A stretch of DNA of 64,000 bases. Source: Zeimonas sediminis. GTDB lineage: Bacteria > Pseudomonadota > Gammaproteobacteria > Burkholderiales > Burkholderiaceae_E. This document shows positions 54,553-64,000 of this stretch, piece after piece; position 1 is the first letter of the stretch; every line of letters begins with the position of its first letter. Under the pieces are notes generated by a model. The model saw nothing but the letters and a program-made list of their open reading frames with translations, was not told where the DNA came from and did no database searches. The position numbers were made by a program, and so were the translations under genes. The DNA is taken from the NCBI RefSeq assembly GCF_023721795.1, contig NZ_JAMQYE010000001.1, positions 1,922,001 to 1,986,000 on the forward strand, read 5' to 3'.

Positions 54553-55560
54553 ATGTGGACCGAGCTCATCTTCGTCGTCGGCCAGGACGAGGTCGAGGCC
54601 TGGTCCGACGCGCTGCTCGAGTGCGGCGCGGTCTCGGTGCAGGCCGAGGACGCCGACGACGGCTCGCCCGACGAGCAGGCGATCTTCGGCGAGCCGGGCG
54701 AGCCCGCGCCGGCGCCGGGCTGGACCCGCACCCGGCTCGCCGCGATGATCGGCCCCGACGTGGACCCGCGGCGGCTCATCGCCGAGGCCGCGGCGCTCTG
54801 CGGCAGGCCCGAGCCGACCCGCCACGCACTGCGGCCGGTACCGGAGCTCGACTGGGTCCGGCAGACGCAGTCGCAGTTCGAGCCGATCCCGGTCGGCAAC
54901 CGGCTCTGGATCACGCCCTCCTGGCATCTTCCCGACACGCTGCGTGCCGCCGGGAGCGAGTCGCCCGGCGAATCGTCCGCCACCGACTCGCCGGCGGCCA
55001 CCGCGACGCGCGGCGAGGCGGGCCAGCCGCTGGCCGCCGGCAGCATCGCCGCGGCCGGCGACCGGGTGCCGATCGTGCTCGATCCGGGCCTCGCCTTCGG
55101 CACCGGCAGCCATCCGACCACCCGGATGTGCCTGGAGTGGCTGGACGCGAACCTCGCGCCCGGCGCCACCGTCATCGACTACGGCTGCGGCTCGGGCATC
55201 CTGGCGATCGCCGCAGCCCGGCTCGGCGCCGGACGGGTGGTGGCGATCGACATCGATCCGCAGGCGGTCGAGAGCACCCGCGACAATGCCGCCAACAACC
55301 GGGTCGAAGTCGAGGCGCGCGAGCCGGGCGGCGCGCCGCCCGAGCCGGCCGACGTCGTCGTCGCGAACATCCTCGCCAACCCGCTGCGGATCCTGGCCCC
55401 GCTGCTGGCCTCGCTGGTCAGGCCCGGCGGCTGGCTGGTCCTGGCCGGCCTGCTCGACCGGCAGGCCGAAGAGATCGCCGCCTGCTACCCTTCGGTGGAC
55501 CTGCGGGCCTGGCGCTCGATCGACGGCTGGACCTGCCTGGCCGGCCGGGCGCGCGCATGA
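54553..55560 (+). CDS. prmA: Ribosomal protein L11 methyltransferase
   Basis: 335 residues. The SAM motif is VIDYGCGSGILAIAAARLGA (about 207-226), with DPGLAFGTGSHPTTRMCLEW before it and VVANILANPLRILAP (the N-P-x-x motif region) after it. It methylates L11 at several positions; the mark is usually dispensable. An insertion of about 40 residues, low-complexity and rich in Ser/Ala/Gly (about 131-170), makes it longer than the usual 290-300. Conserved position after accBC. Confidence 0.95.
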   Translation: MWTELIFVVGQDEVEAWSDALLECGAVSVQAEDADDGSPDEQAIFGEPGEPAPAPGWTRTRLAAMIGPDVDPRRLIAEAAALCGRPEPTRHALRPVPELDWVRQTQSQFEPIPVGNRLWITPSWHLPDTLRAAGSESPGESSATDSPAATATRGEAGQPLAAGSIAAAGDRVPIVLDPGLAFGTGSHPTTRMCLEWLDANLAPGATVIDYGCGSGILAIAAARLGAGRVVAIDIDPQAVESTRDNAANNRVEVEAREPGGAPPEPADVVVANILANPLRILAPLLASLVRPGGWLVLAGLLDRQAEEIAACYPSVDLRAWRSIDGWTCLAGRARA

Positions 55561-55627
55561 TCGGCGCGAACCGCGCCGCGGCGCCCGCGACGCGCGAGCA
55601 AGGCGGGCCGCGCAACGAGCCGATCCG

Positions 55628-57103
55628 ATGACCCTGGTCACCACCTGCCCGAACTGCAGCACCAGCTTCCGCGTCGTCGCGGACCAGCTGAAGCTGCGCC
55701 GCGGCCTGGTGCGCTGCGGGCGCTGCCGCAACGTGTTCTCCGGTCTCGACAACCTGCGCCGGCTCGAGCAGGAGCAGGCCTCTGCCGGCGGCGCCGGCCA
55801 GGCGACGGCCGCCGGGCCGCCTGCCGCCGTCGCGCCGCCCTCGCCTTCCTCCGGTTCGGCCGCCGTCCGCCTGCTGCCCGACTCCGGCCCGGCCGCCGGA
55901 ATGCGTCCGGACATGCCCGCTCCGCCGACGGGCGAGGACTTCCTTCCACCCGAAGCGGCCAGCGCCGAGTCCGAACCGCCGCCCTTCGGCATCGCCGAGG
56001 CGACGTCCCGGTCCCGCGACGACACGACGCAGCGCTTCGGCGATACCCCCCGTCCCTTCGAGGAGGCCACGCAGCGCCTCGGGGAGACGACGCAGCCCTT
56101 CGGGGAAACGCTGCCTCGCGTCGACGAGACGGCCCCGCACATCGAAGACACGGAAACTCGCGTCGCCGGGACGGATCGGCGCTTCGACGAAGCCGAAGGG
56201 CTCGCCGACGCAGGCGCGGAGGACTATGCACCCTGGCGCACCGACCACGGCGACGGTGCCGGCGACCACGGCGACGGCGCCGACGGCGCCGACGGCCACG
56301 GTGACAGCGCCGGCGACCTCGAAGCGACCCACGCCGCCGGATCCGGGCTGACGTCTGCGCAGGACACCGACACGCCGGGCGAGTCCCCGAACACGGTGTC
56401 GGACGAATGGCTGGGCACCGCGCCGGCCAACATCTTCCGCACGCCGCGCGCCCGGCAGGAACCGGACAAGCCGGCCGGGCCGGCCGCGCCGCCCGCATCG
56501 ACGCTGCTCGACGACGACCGGCGACTGGCAGAGGAGCTCGAGGCGGTCGCCCGGGAGATCGAGGCCTGGGAAGACGGCGAGTCGGCGATCGACTATTTCG
56601 CCGCCGAGCGCCAGCGCCGCGGCTTCATCGGCCGTAACGGCGGATGGAAGCTGCTGGCGGCGGGCACGCTGGTGGGCGCCCTGCTGCTGCAGGCCGTACT
56701 GGCCAACCGCGACTGGCTGGCGGCCCGCTTTCCGGTGTTCGAGCCGGCGATCGCGGCGATCGGCGCCCCGCTGGGGCTCGAGATCCGCCTGCCCCGCGCG
56801 CTCGACTCGCTGGCGATCGAGTCCTTCGAGCTGCAGGCCGCCGGCCGCGCGGGCGTGTTCTCGGTGTCGGCGCTGCTTCGCAACGACGCCTCGCATCCGG
56901 TGCGCTGGCCGTCGATGCTGCTGACGCTGACCGACCCGGCCAACCGCGTGCTCGTGCGCAAGGCGATCGACCCGGCCGACTACCTGAACGCCGCTTCGGT
57001 CGACGCCGGGCTGCGGCCGCGCTCCGAGCGACCGATCCGGCTGGCGCTCGAGGCCGACGACATCCAGCCGGCCGGCTACTCGGTGGTCCTCTTCTATCGA
57101 TGA
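55628..57103 (+). CDS. MJ0042 zinc-ribbon / DUF3426 membrane protein
   Basis: 491 residues. The N-terminal zinc ribbon has Cys at 7, 10, 30 and 33 (TCPNCSTSF, RCGRCRNVF). A long disordered, acidic and repetitive region (about 50-310) follows, with T-Q-R-F-G-(D/E)-T-like units at about 133-185 and an HGDGAGD-type run near 208-230. After it comes a membrane helix (WKLLAAGTLVGALLLQAVL) and a DUF3426 domain (SLAIESFELQAAGRAGVFSV). Function is unknown; found next to prmA in Burkholderiales. Confidence 0.87.
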   Translation: MTLVTTCPNCSTSFRVVADQLKLRRGLVRCGRCRNVFSGLDNLRRLEQEQASAGGAGQATAAGPPAAVAPPSPSSGSAAVRLLPDSGPAAGMRPDMPAPPTGEDFLPPEAASAESEPPPFGIAEATSRSRDDTTQRFGDTPRPFEEATQRLGETTQPFGETLPRVDETAPHIEDTETRVAGTDRRFDEAEGLADAGAEDYAPWRTDHGDGAGDHGDGADGADGHGDSAGDLEATHAAGSGLTSAQDTDTPGESPNTVSDEWLGTAPANIFRTPRARQEPDKPAGPAAPPASTLLDDDRRLAEELEAVAREIEAWEDGESAIDYFAAERQRRGFIGRNGGWKLLAAGTLVGALLLQAVLANRDWLAARFPVFEPAIAAIGAPLGLEIRLPRALDSLAIESFELQAAGRAGVFSVSALLRNDASHPVRWPSMLLTLTDPANRVLVRKAIDPADYLNAASVDAGLRPRSERPIRLALEADDIQPAGYSVVLFYR

Positions 57104-57137
57104 GCGCCACCTTCCCGACCAACGAACAGGAGTCCCG

Positions 57138-58085
57138 ATGTCCCGTCGCGTGCTGATCAGCGGCTCGGTCGCCTACGACACGATCATGGTCTTCGAAGGC
57201 CGCTTCGCCGACCACATCCTGCCCGACCGCGTCCACATGCTGAACGTGGCCTTCCTGACCCCGCGGCTCAAGCGCGAGTTCGGCGGCTGCGCGGCCAACA
57301 TCGCGTACAACCTGCAGGGCCTCGGCGGCGAGGCGGTCGTGCTGGCCGCGATCGGCCACGACGGAGGCCCGTGCGTCGAACGGCTCGCCGGGCTGGGCGC
57401 GGACACCGGCCCGATGCTCCGGTGCGACGACCTGTTCACCGCGCAGGCCTTCATCACCACCGACCTGTCCGACAACCAGATCACCGCCTTCCACCCGGGC
57501 GCGATGGGCGAGGCGCACCGGGTCTCGGCAAGCGAAGCCGCGGCAGCGGGGGCCGCCTGGGGCATCGTCGCCCCGAACGGTCGCGACGCGATGCTGTCGC
57601 ACGCGCGCGAATTCTCGAAGGCCGGGGTGCCCTGGCTGTTCGACCCGGGCCAGGGGCTGCCGATGTTCGACGGCGCCGAGCTGCGCGAGTTCGTCGAGGA
57701 GGCCTCGGCGGTCGCGGTCAACGACTACGAGGCCGGCTTGCTCACCGAGCGCACCGGGTGGTCGGAGGAGGAGATCGCGTCGCGGGTGCAGGCGCTGATC
57801 GTGACCCGGGGCGCCGAGGGATCGGTCCTCTACCAGGCCGGGCGCCGGCAACTGGTCGAGGCGGTCGCGGTGTCGGACCCGGTCGATCCGACCGGCTGCG
57901 GCGACGCCTATCGCGGCGGCCTGCTGTACGGCCTGTCGGCCGGCTGGTCGTGGCTGGACGCGGCGCGGCTGGGCTCGCTGATGGGCGCGCTGAAGATCGG
58001 GCACCAGGGCGCGCAGAACCACCCGGTGGATCGCGAGGCGATCGCGGCGCGCTACGAGTCGCTGTGGGGCAAGCGCCCCTGGTGA
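57138..58085 (+). CDS. PfkB-family sugar/nucleoside kinase
   Basis: 315 residues of the ribokinase/adenosine-kinase family. GGCAANIAYNLQGLGGEAVV is the N-terminal PfkB signature, and DPTGCGDAYRGGLLYGL is the C-terminal one with the catalytic Asp and anion hole. The pattern is close to bacterial adenosine kinases and related kinases; substrate not assignable. AGGAG precedes the ATG. Its TGA abuts the stop of the convergent yggT gene with no gap. Confidence 0.9.
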   Translation: MSRRVLISGSVAYDTIMVFEGRFADHILPDRVHMLNVAFLTPRLKREFGGCAANIAYNLQGLGGEAVVLAAIGHDGGPCVERLAGLGADTGPMLRCDDLFTAQAFITTDLSDNQITAFHPGAMGEAHRVSASEAAAAGAAWGIVAPNGRDAMLSHAREFSKAGVPWLFDPGQGLPMFDGAELREFVEEASAVAVNDYEAGLLTERTGWSEEEIASRVQALIVTRGAEGSVLYQAGRRQLVEAVAVSDPVDPTGCGDAYRGGLLYGLSAGWSWLDAARLGSLMGALKIGHQGAQNHPVDREAIAARYESLWGKRPW

Positions 58086-58646
58086 TCAGCGGGCGAAGGC
58101 CATCATCCCCGGCAGCAGCGACTGCAGCAGGGTGAGAAGGACCTGGACCAGCAGGATCAGCACCAGCGGCGACAGGTCGACGCCGCCGACCAGCGGCACG
58201 ATGCGGCGAATCGGTGCGAGAAAGGGCTGGGTCAGCGCGGCGATGGTCGGCGCGATCGGCGCGTAGGGGTTGACCCACGAGAGCACCGCCTGAAGCAGCA
58301 CCAGCGCGGTCAGCAGCCACAGCGACCACTTGACCAGCCAGAACAGCGCGAGCAGCAGCACCGCGCCGGGCGCCGGAAAGCGGCCGCCGCCGAAGATCGC
58401 CACGAAGACCAGCGCGAGGACCAGCGACACCAGGAAGCCCCCGACGATGCTGGCCCAGTCGGTCGTGCGACCCGAGGGCACGACGCGTCGCAGCGGCCGG
58501 ACCAGCCAGTCGGTGATCGCGACGACGAACTGGCCGACGGGATTGCGCGCGCCGAGACCGACGCGGTTCATGTAGGCGCGGAGCAGGCAGGCCGTTGCGA
58601 GCAGGCTGCCTAGCGTTTCGAGCAAGAGCCAGAGCGCTTGGTGCAT
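58086..58646 (-). CDS. yggT: YggT-family membrane protein
   Basis: 186 residues with two repeated YggT domains, each with a helix pair: LRAYMNRVGLGARNPVGQFVVAITDWLVRP and LSWVNPYAPIAPTIAALTQPFLAPIRRIVP. The R-x-(V/I)-P after a Pro-rich loop is the family mark. Chloroplast relatives (CCB3) assist in cytochrome assembly; bacterial function is not established. Confidence 0.92.
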   Translation of the reverse strand: MHQALWLLLETLGSLLATACLLRAYMNRVGLGARNPVGQFVVAITDWLVRPLRRVVPSGRTTDWASIVGGFLVSLVLALVFVAIFGGGRFPAPGAVLLLALFWLVKWSLWLLTALVLLQAVLSWVNPYAPIAPTIAALTQPFLAPIRRIVPLVGGVDLSPLVLILLVQVLLTLLQSLLPGMMAFAR

Positions 58647-58768
58647 GGGGAATCATCCGGGGGTTCGGACGATTCTCGCACAAAGCCCCGGGGCCCCGAC
58701 CCGCTCTCGCGGGCCGTGAGCGCCGGGGGAAGGGCACGCGGACCGGATGGCCCGGCCCGCTGATGCCG

Positions 58769-59332
58769 TCAGGGACGGTTGCCGGTCGGAAAAGGCCAGG
58801 CCGCAGCCGGATTCAGCGGCTTCGGCGCAGCCGCCTGCTGGGCCGCAGGCTTCTTGGCGGCAGGCTTCGCGGCGGCCTTCTTCGCCGCAGGCTTCTTGGC
58901 AGCAGGCTTCTTCGCAGCGGCCTTCTTGGCAGCAGGCTTCTTCGCAGCAGCCTTCTTCGCAGCCGGCGTCTTCGCAGCGGCCTTCTTGGCGGCCGGCTTC
59001 TTCGCAGCAGCCTTCTTCGCCGCAGGCTTCTTCGCCGCGACCTTCTTGGCGGCCGGCTTCTTCGCCGCGACCTTCTTCGCCGCAGGCTTCTTCACCGCGA
59101 CCTTCTTGGCGGCCGGCTTCTTGGCGGCAGCCTTCTTCGCCGCCGGCTTCTTCGCAGCGGCCTTCTTCACCGCCGGCTTCTTCGCCGCGGGCTTCTTGGC
59201 CGCCGGCTTCTTCGCGGCGGGTTTCTTCGCTGCGACCGCGGCCTTCTTCACGGCGGGCTTCTTGGCGGCGGCCTTCTTGGCCGCAGGCTTCTTCGCCGCG
59301 GCTTTCTTCGCGGGCTTCTTGGCGGTTGCCAT
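58769..59332 (-). CDS. Histone H1-like Lys/Ala/Pro-rich DNA-binding protein
   Basis: 187 residues made almost wholly of [10 protein letters not shown]-type repeats (about 14-20 units), then a short neutral tail [15 protein letters not shown]. Such proteins (Bordetella BpH1, AlgP-like) bind and condense DNA and can vary in repeat number among strains. AAGGAG precedes the ATG at 59332; the upstream frame (to 59398) has no repeat and is unlikely to be coding. No globular domain is present. Confidence 0.9.
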   Translation of the reverse strand: MATAKKPAKKAAAKKPAAKKAAAKKPAVKKAAVAAKKPAAKKPAAKKPAAKKPAVKKAAAKKPAAKKAAAKKPAAKKVAVKKPAAKKVAAKKPAAKKVAAKKPAAKKAAAKKPAAKKAAAKTPAAKKAAAKKPAAKKAAAKKPAAKKPAAKKAAAKPAAKKPAAQQAAAPKPLNPAAAWPFPTGNRP

Positions 59333-59659
59333 CACGGATCTCCTTGCGTGGATGTTGCGGTAACGGAGACCCCTATCGGGACGCCCGCAGGCGCCCATCG
59401 ATACGGGCCATTCATCGGCGCAAGATCGCGCGGCCTTCGCGCGATGGCTCCTACGCTAATGAATTCGGCGCAAAAAAGGCGCCGGCCACCAGGGCGCGAC
59501 GCCTTCGTCGAAGTCGATCCGCAGGGGGAAGCAGTCCCCGCGACCGCCGGGGGTCGCGACTTCTGTGCTGCTTCGCCTTGCCTCGTGCTGCGGTACGACC
59601 TCAATTCGGATCCTGTGCAAGCCGCGAAGCCCGCGTTGCCGCGGGCGAGGCCACGGTTT
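59333..59659. other. Non-coding stretch between nrdB and the H1-like gene
   Basis: 327 bp. Three inverted repeats are visible: ATCGCGCG-GCCTT-CGCGCGAT (59425-59445), CGGCGC-AAAAAAG-GCGCCG (59466-59484), CGCGACC-GCCGGG-GGTCGCG (59539-59558). They may serve nrdB termination or the H1-like gene's promoter region. No small ORF with a ribosome-binding site stands out. Confidence 0.5.
59539..59558 (-). terminator. Hairpin downstream of nrdB
   Basis: CGCGACC, 6-nt loop, GGTCGCG, about 100 bp past the nrdB stop on the minus strand. No U tract follows, so this is a weak terminator candidate. Confidence 0.3.
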
Positions 59660-60892
59660 TCAATCCCAGCTGAGCGCCCCGCCGGTCTGGTACTCGATGA
59701 CCCGGGTCTCGAAGAAGTTGCGTTCCTTCTTCAGGTCGATCATCTCGCTCATCCACGGGAAGGGGTTCTCTTCCTGGGGGAACAGCGGATCGAGTCCGAT
59801 CTGCTGCGCACGGCGGTTCGCGATGAACCGCAGGTAGCTCTTGAACATCGAGGCGTTCAGCCCGAGCACGCCGCGCGGCATCGTGTCTTCCGCGTATGCG
59901 TACTCGAGCTCTACCGCCCGCATGAACAGGCCGCGGACCTCGTCGCGGAACTGCGGCGTCCAGAGGTGCGGGTTCTCGAGCTTGATCTGGTTGATCAGGT
60001 CGATGCCGAAGTTGCAGTGCATCGACTCGTCGCGAAGGATGTACTGGTACTGCTCGGCAGCGCCGGTCATCTTGTTCTGCCGGCCCAGCGCGAGGATCTG
60101 CACGAAGCCGACGTAGAAGAACAGGCCTTCCATCAGGCAGGCGAACACGATCAGCGACTTCAGCAGCGCCTGGTCGTTCTCCGGCGTGCCGGTGGTGAAG
60201 TTCGGGTCGGTCAGCGTGTCGATGAACGGGATCAGGAACTCGTCCTTGTCGCGGATCGACTTGACCTCGTGGTACGCGTTGAAGATCTCGCCTTCGTCGA
60301 GACCGAGCGACTCCACGATGTACTGGTAGGCGTGCGTGTGGATCGCTTCCTCGAAGGCCTGGCGCAGCAGGAACTGCCGGCACTCGGGAGCCGTGATGTG
60401 GCGATAGGTGCCCAGCACGATGTTGTTCGCAGCCAGCGAATCGGCGGTCACGAAGAAGCCCAGGTTGCGCTTGACCAGGCGACGCTCGTCCTCGGTCAGG
60501 CCGTTCGGGTTCTTCCAGAGCGCGATGTCGCGGCTCATGTTGATTTCCTGCGGCATCCAGTGGTTCGCGCAGGTGGCCAGGTACTTCTCCCAGGCCCACT
60601 TGTACTTGAACGGAACCAGCTGATTGACGTCGGCGCCGCCGTTGATGATCCGCTTGTCCTCGACGCGCACGCGCCGGTCGCTCTGCGCGACCTGAGAGCC
60701 GCTGTGGGCGCGGCCCTCGACCTGCGGCGGGGCGGGCACGGCGAACTGGTCGGGGGTGGCGCGAGCCGCGGGCTGCGGCATCGCCGGCGCCGAAGCGGAG
60801 CCGGCGCCGACCGGCTGAAGCGCTGGCATCGGCGACTGGGCGGGCGCCGGCCGGGCCGGCGAGGCAGGAATCGGATCGTCCCAGGAAAGCAT
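59660..60892 (-). CDS. nrdB: Ribonucleotide reductase class Ia beta subunit
   Basis: 410 residues, the radical-bearing subunit that supports dNTP synthesis aerobically. Diiron ligands and radical site are in TADSLAANN (D151) and [21 protein letters not shown]182, H185 and Y189 align with E. coli E115, H118 and Y122, so a tyrosyl radical is expected. The first about 75 residues are Ala/Pro-rich and not part of the fold ([18 protein letters not shown]), unusually long. The C-terminus binds NrdA. It follows nrdA on the same strand, 232 bp apart, with a candidate promoter of its own. Confidence 0.95.
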   Translation of the reverse strand: MLSWDDPIPASPARPAPAQSPMPALQPVGAGSASAPAMPQPAARATPDQFAVPAPPQVEGRAHSGSQVAQSDRRVRVEDKRIINGGADVNQLVPFKYKWAWEKYLATCANHWMPQEINMSRDIALWKNPNGLTEDERRLVKRNLGFFVTADSLAANNIVLGTYRHITAPECRQFLLRQAFEEAIHTHAYQYIVESLGLDEGEIFNAYHEVKSIRDKDEFLIPFIDTLTDPNFTTGTPENDQALLKSLIVFACLMEGLFFYVGFVQILALGRQNKMTGAAEQYQYILRDESMHCNFGIDLINQIKLENPHLWTPQFRDEVRGLFMRAVELEYAYAEDTMPRGVLGLNASMFKSYLRFIANRRAQQIGLDPLFPQEENPFPWMSEMIDLKKERNFFETRVIEYQTGGALSWD

Positions 60893-60965
60893 CTGAGGTC
60901 TCGCTTCAATACTTCGATTTAACTTCTTGTACTGCCGCGAGATTCCACCGTTATTCACAAGCGGA

Positions 60966-60994
60966 ATCTTACGGCGCGCGTGTACTGCACGCAA
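60966..60994 (-). promoter_or_regulatory. Candidate nrdB promoter
   Basis: TTGCGT (60994-60989), 17-bp spacer, TAAGAT (60971-60966) on the minus strand. A small palindrome GCGTG-TACTG-CACGC (60978-60992) overlaps the -35 and spacer. It does not match the NrdR box, so its role is open. Confidence 0.45.
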
Positions 60995-61083
60995 CGCATT
61001 TGCACGATGGCACTTGACGAACGGGCGACCTGTGGTGATGGACGCAACAGATTCGCCACGCGACGCGGCCGCGCGTCGTTCGC

Positions 61084-61116
61084 CGCGGACGGGCGCAAGG
61101 CGTGCGCCCGTCCGCG
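61084..61116 (-). terminator. 14-bp perfect hairpin just after nrdA
   Basis: CGCGGACGGGCGCA (61084-61097), 5-nt loop, TGCGCCCGTCCGCG (61103-61116), starting 8 bp past the nrdA stop. Very stable and without a U tract; may terminate, pause or protect the nrdA 3' end and so set the NrdA:NrdB ratio. Confidence 0.5.
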
Positions 61117-61124
61117 CGAAAGCC

Positions 61125-64000
<2,876 letters not shown>

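Noticed and set aside
58769-59332. Regular short repeats resembling a repeat array
   Set aside because: Period and content follow the KKPAAKKA codons of the H1-like protein; there are no spacer-like unique segments, so it is not CRISPR.
60978-60992. NrdR box ahead of nrdB
   Set aside because: GCGTG-TACTG-CACGC is palindromic but does not match the AT-rich NrdR consensus, and only one copy is seen; kept only as an unnamed palindrome.

Overview
The window is chromosomal DNA from a very GC-rich Gram-negative bacterium, most likely a betaproteobacterium of the order Burkholderiales. The evidence is gene content and order: glnE/yhdP/nitrilase/tldD, ilvE/zf-CHCC/waaF, mtgA/aroE/tonB/RNB, aroQ/accB/accC/prmA, a Lys/Ala-rich H1-like protein, and an outer-membrane porin ending in Phe. 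I do not name a genus. Coding density is high. I see no rRNA, tRNA, insertion sequence, prophage or CRISPR array. The left edge cuts the 3' end of an FAD-linked oxidase and the right edge cuts the 5' end of nrdA.

Layout. 1-4600: FAD oxidase, porin, cobalamin adenosyltransferase, a cyclic-nucleotide-binding protein and aroG, which is preceded by a Phe/Tyr-rich leader ORF and an intrinsic terminator. 4700-15000 (minus): an envelope/housekeeping operon yhdP, nitrilase, tldD and a giant DUF748 protein, divergent from glnE. 17900-26800: azlCD plus an MFS permease, ilvE, a zinc-finger protein, waaF, an NTF2-like protein, a YheT hydrolase, an M48 protease and moaC. 26900-29500: a secreted basic protein, a GNAT-like protein and a CLC-type channel. 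29500-33000: badR divergent from badH-badI-aliB, part of an alicyclic (cyclohexanecarboxylate/benzoate) acyl-CoA degradation route. 33000-36400: a winged-helix/alpha-beta hydrolase fusion and several unknown small or membrane proteins. 36400-41650 (minus): a six-gene copper-handling operon. 41800-50900 (minus): mgtE, mtgA, aroE, tonB, an RNB nuclease, an SDR, yqiA and mpl. 50900-58100 (plus): an unknown protein, tlpA-like, aroQ, accBC, prmA, a zinc-ribbon/DUF3426 protein and a PfkB kinase. 58100-64000 (minus): yggT, the H1-like protein, nrdB and nrdA.

The most striking regulatory element is the aroG leader at 4451-4608. A 27-residue peptide with seven Phe and two Tyr in an eleven-residue stretch is followed by mutually exclusive hairpins and a GC stem with a nine-U run, the full layout of ribosome-mediated attenuation on DAHP synthase. 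The second is an almost perfect 20-bp palindrome at 30072-30091, overlapping a recognisable promoter between badR and badH. The rest is largely core genome, with oddities noted in the findings: an in-frame tandem duplication in waaF, a CLC protein without the usual filter serine, an Asp in place of the usual catalytic Glu in the AliB-like dehydrogenase, low-complexity insertions in PrmA and NrdB, and closely spaced divergent -10 elements between mpl and its neighbour.
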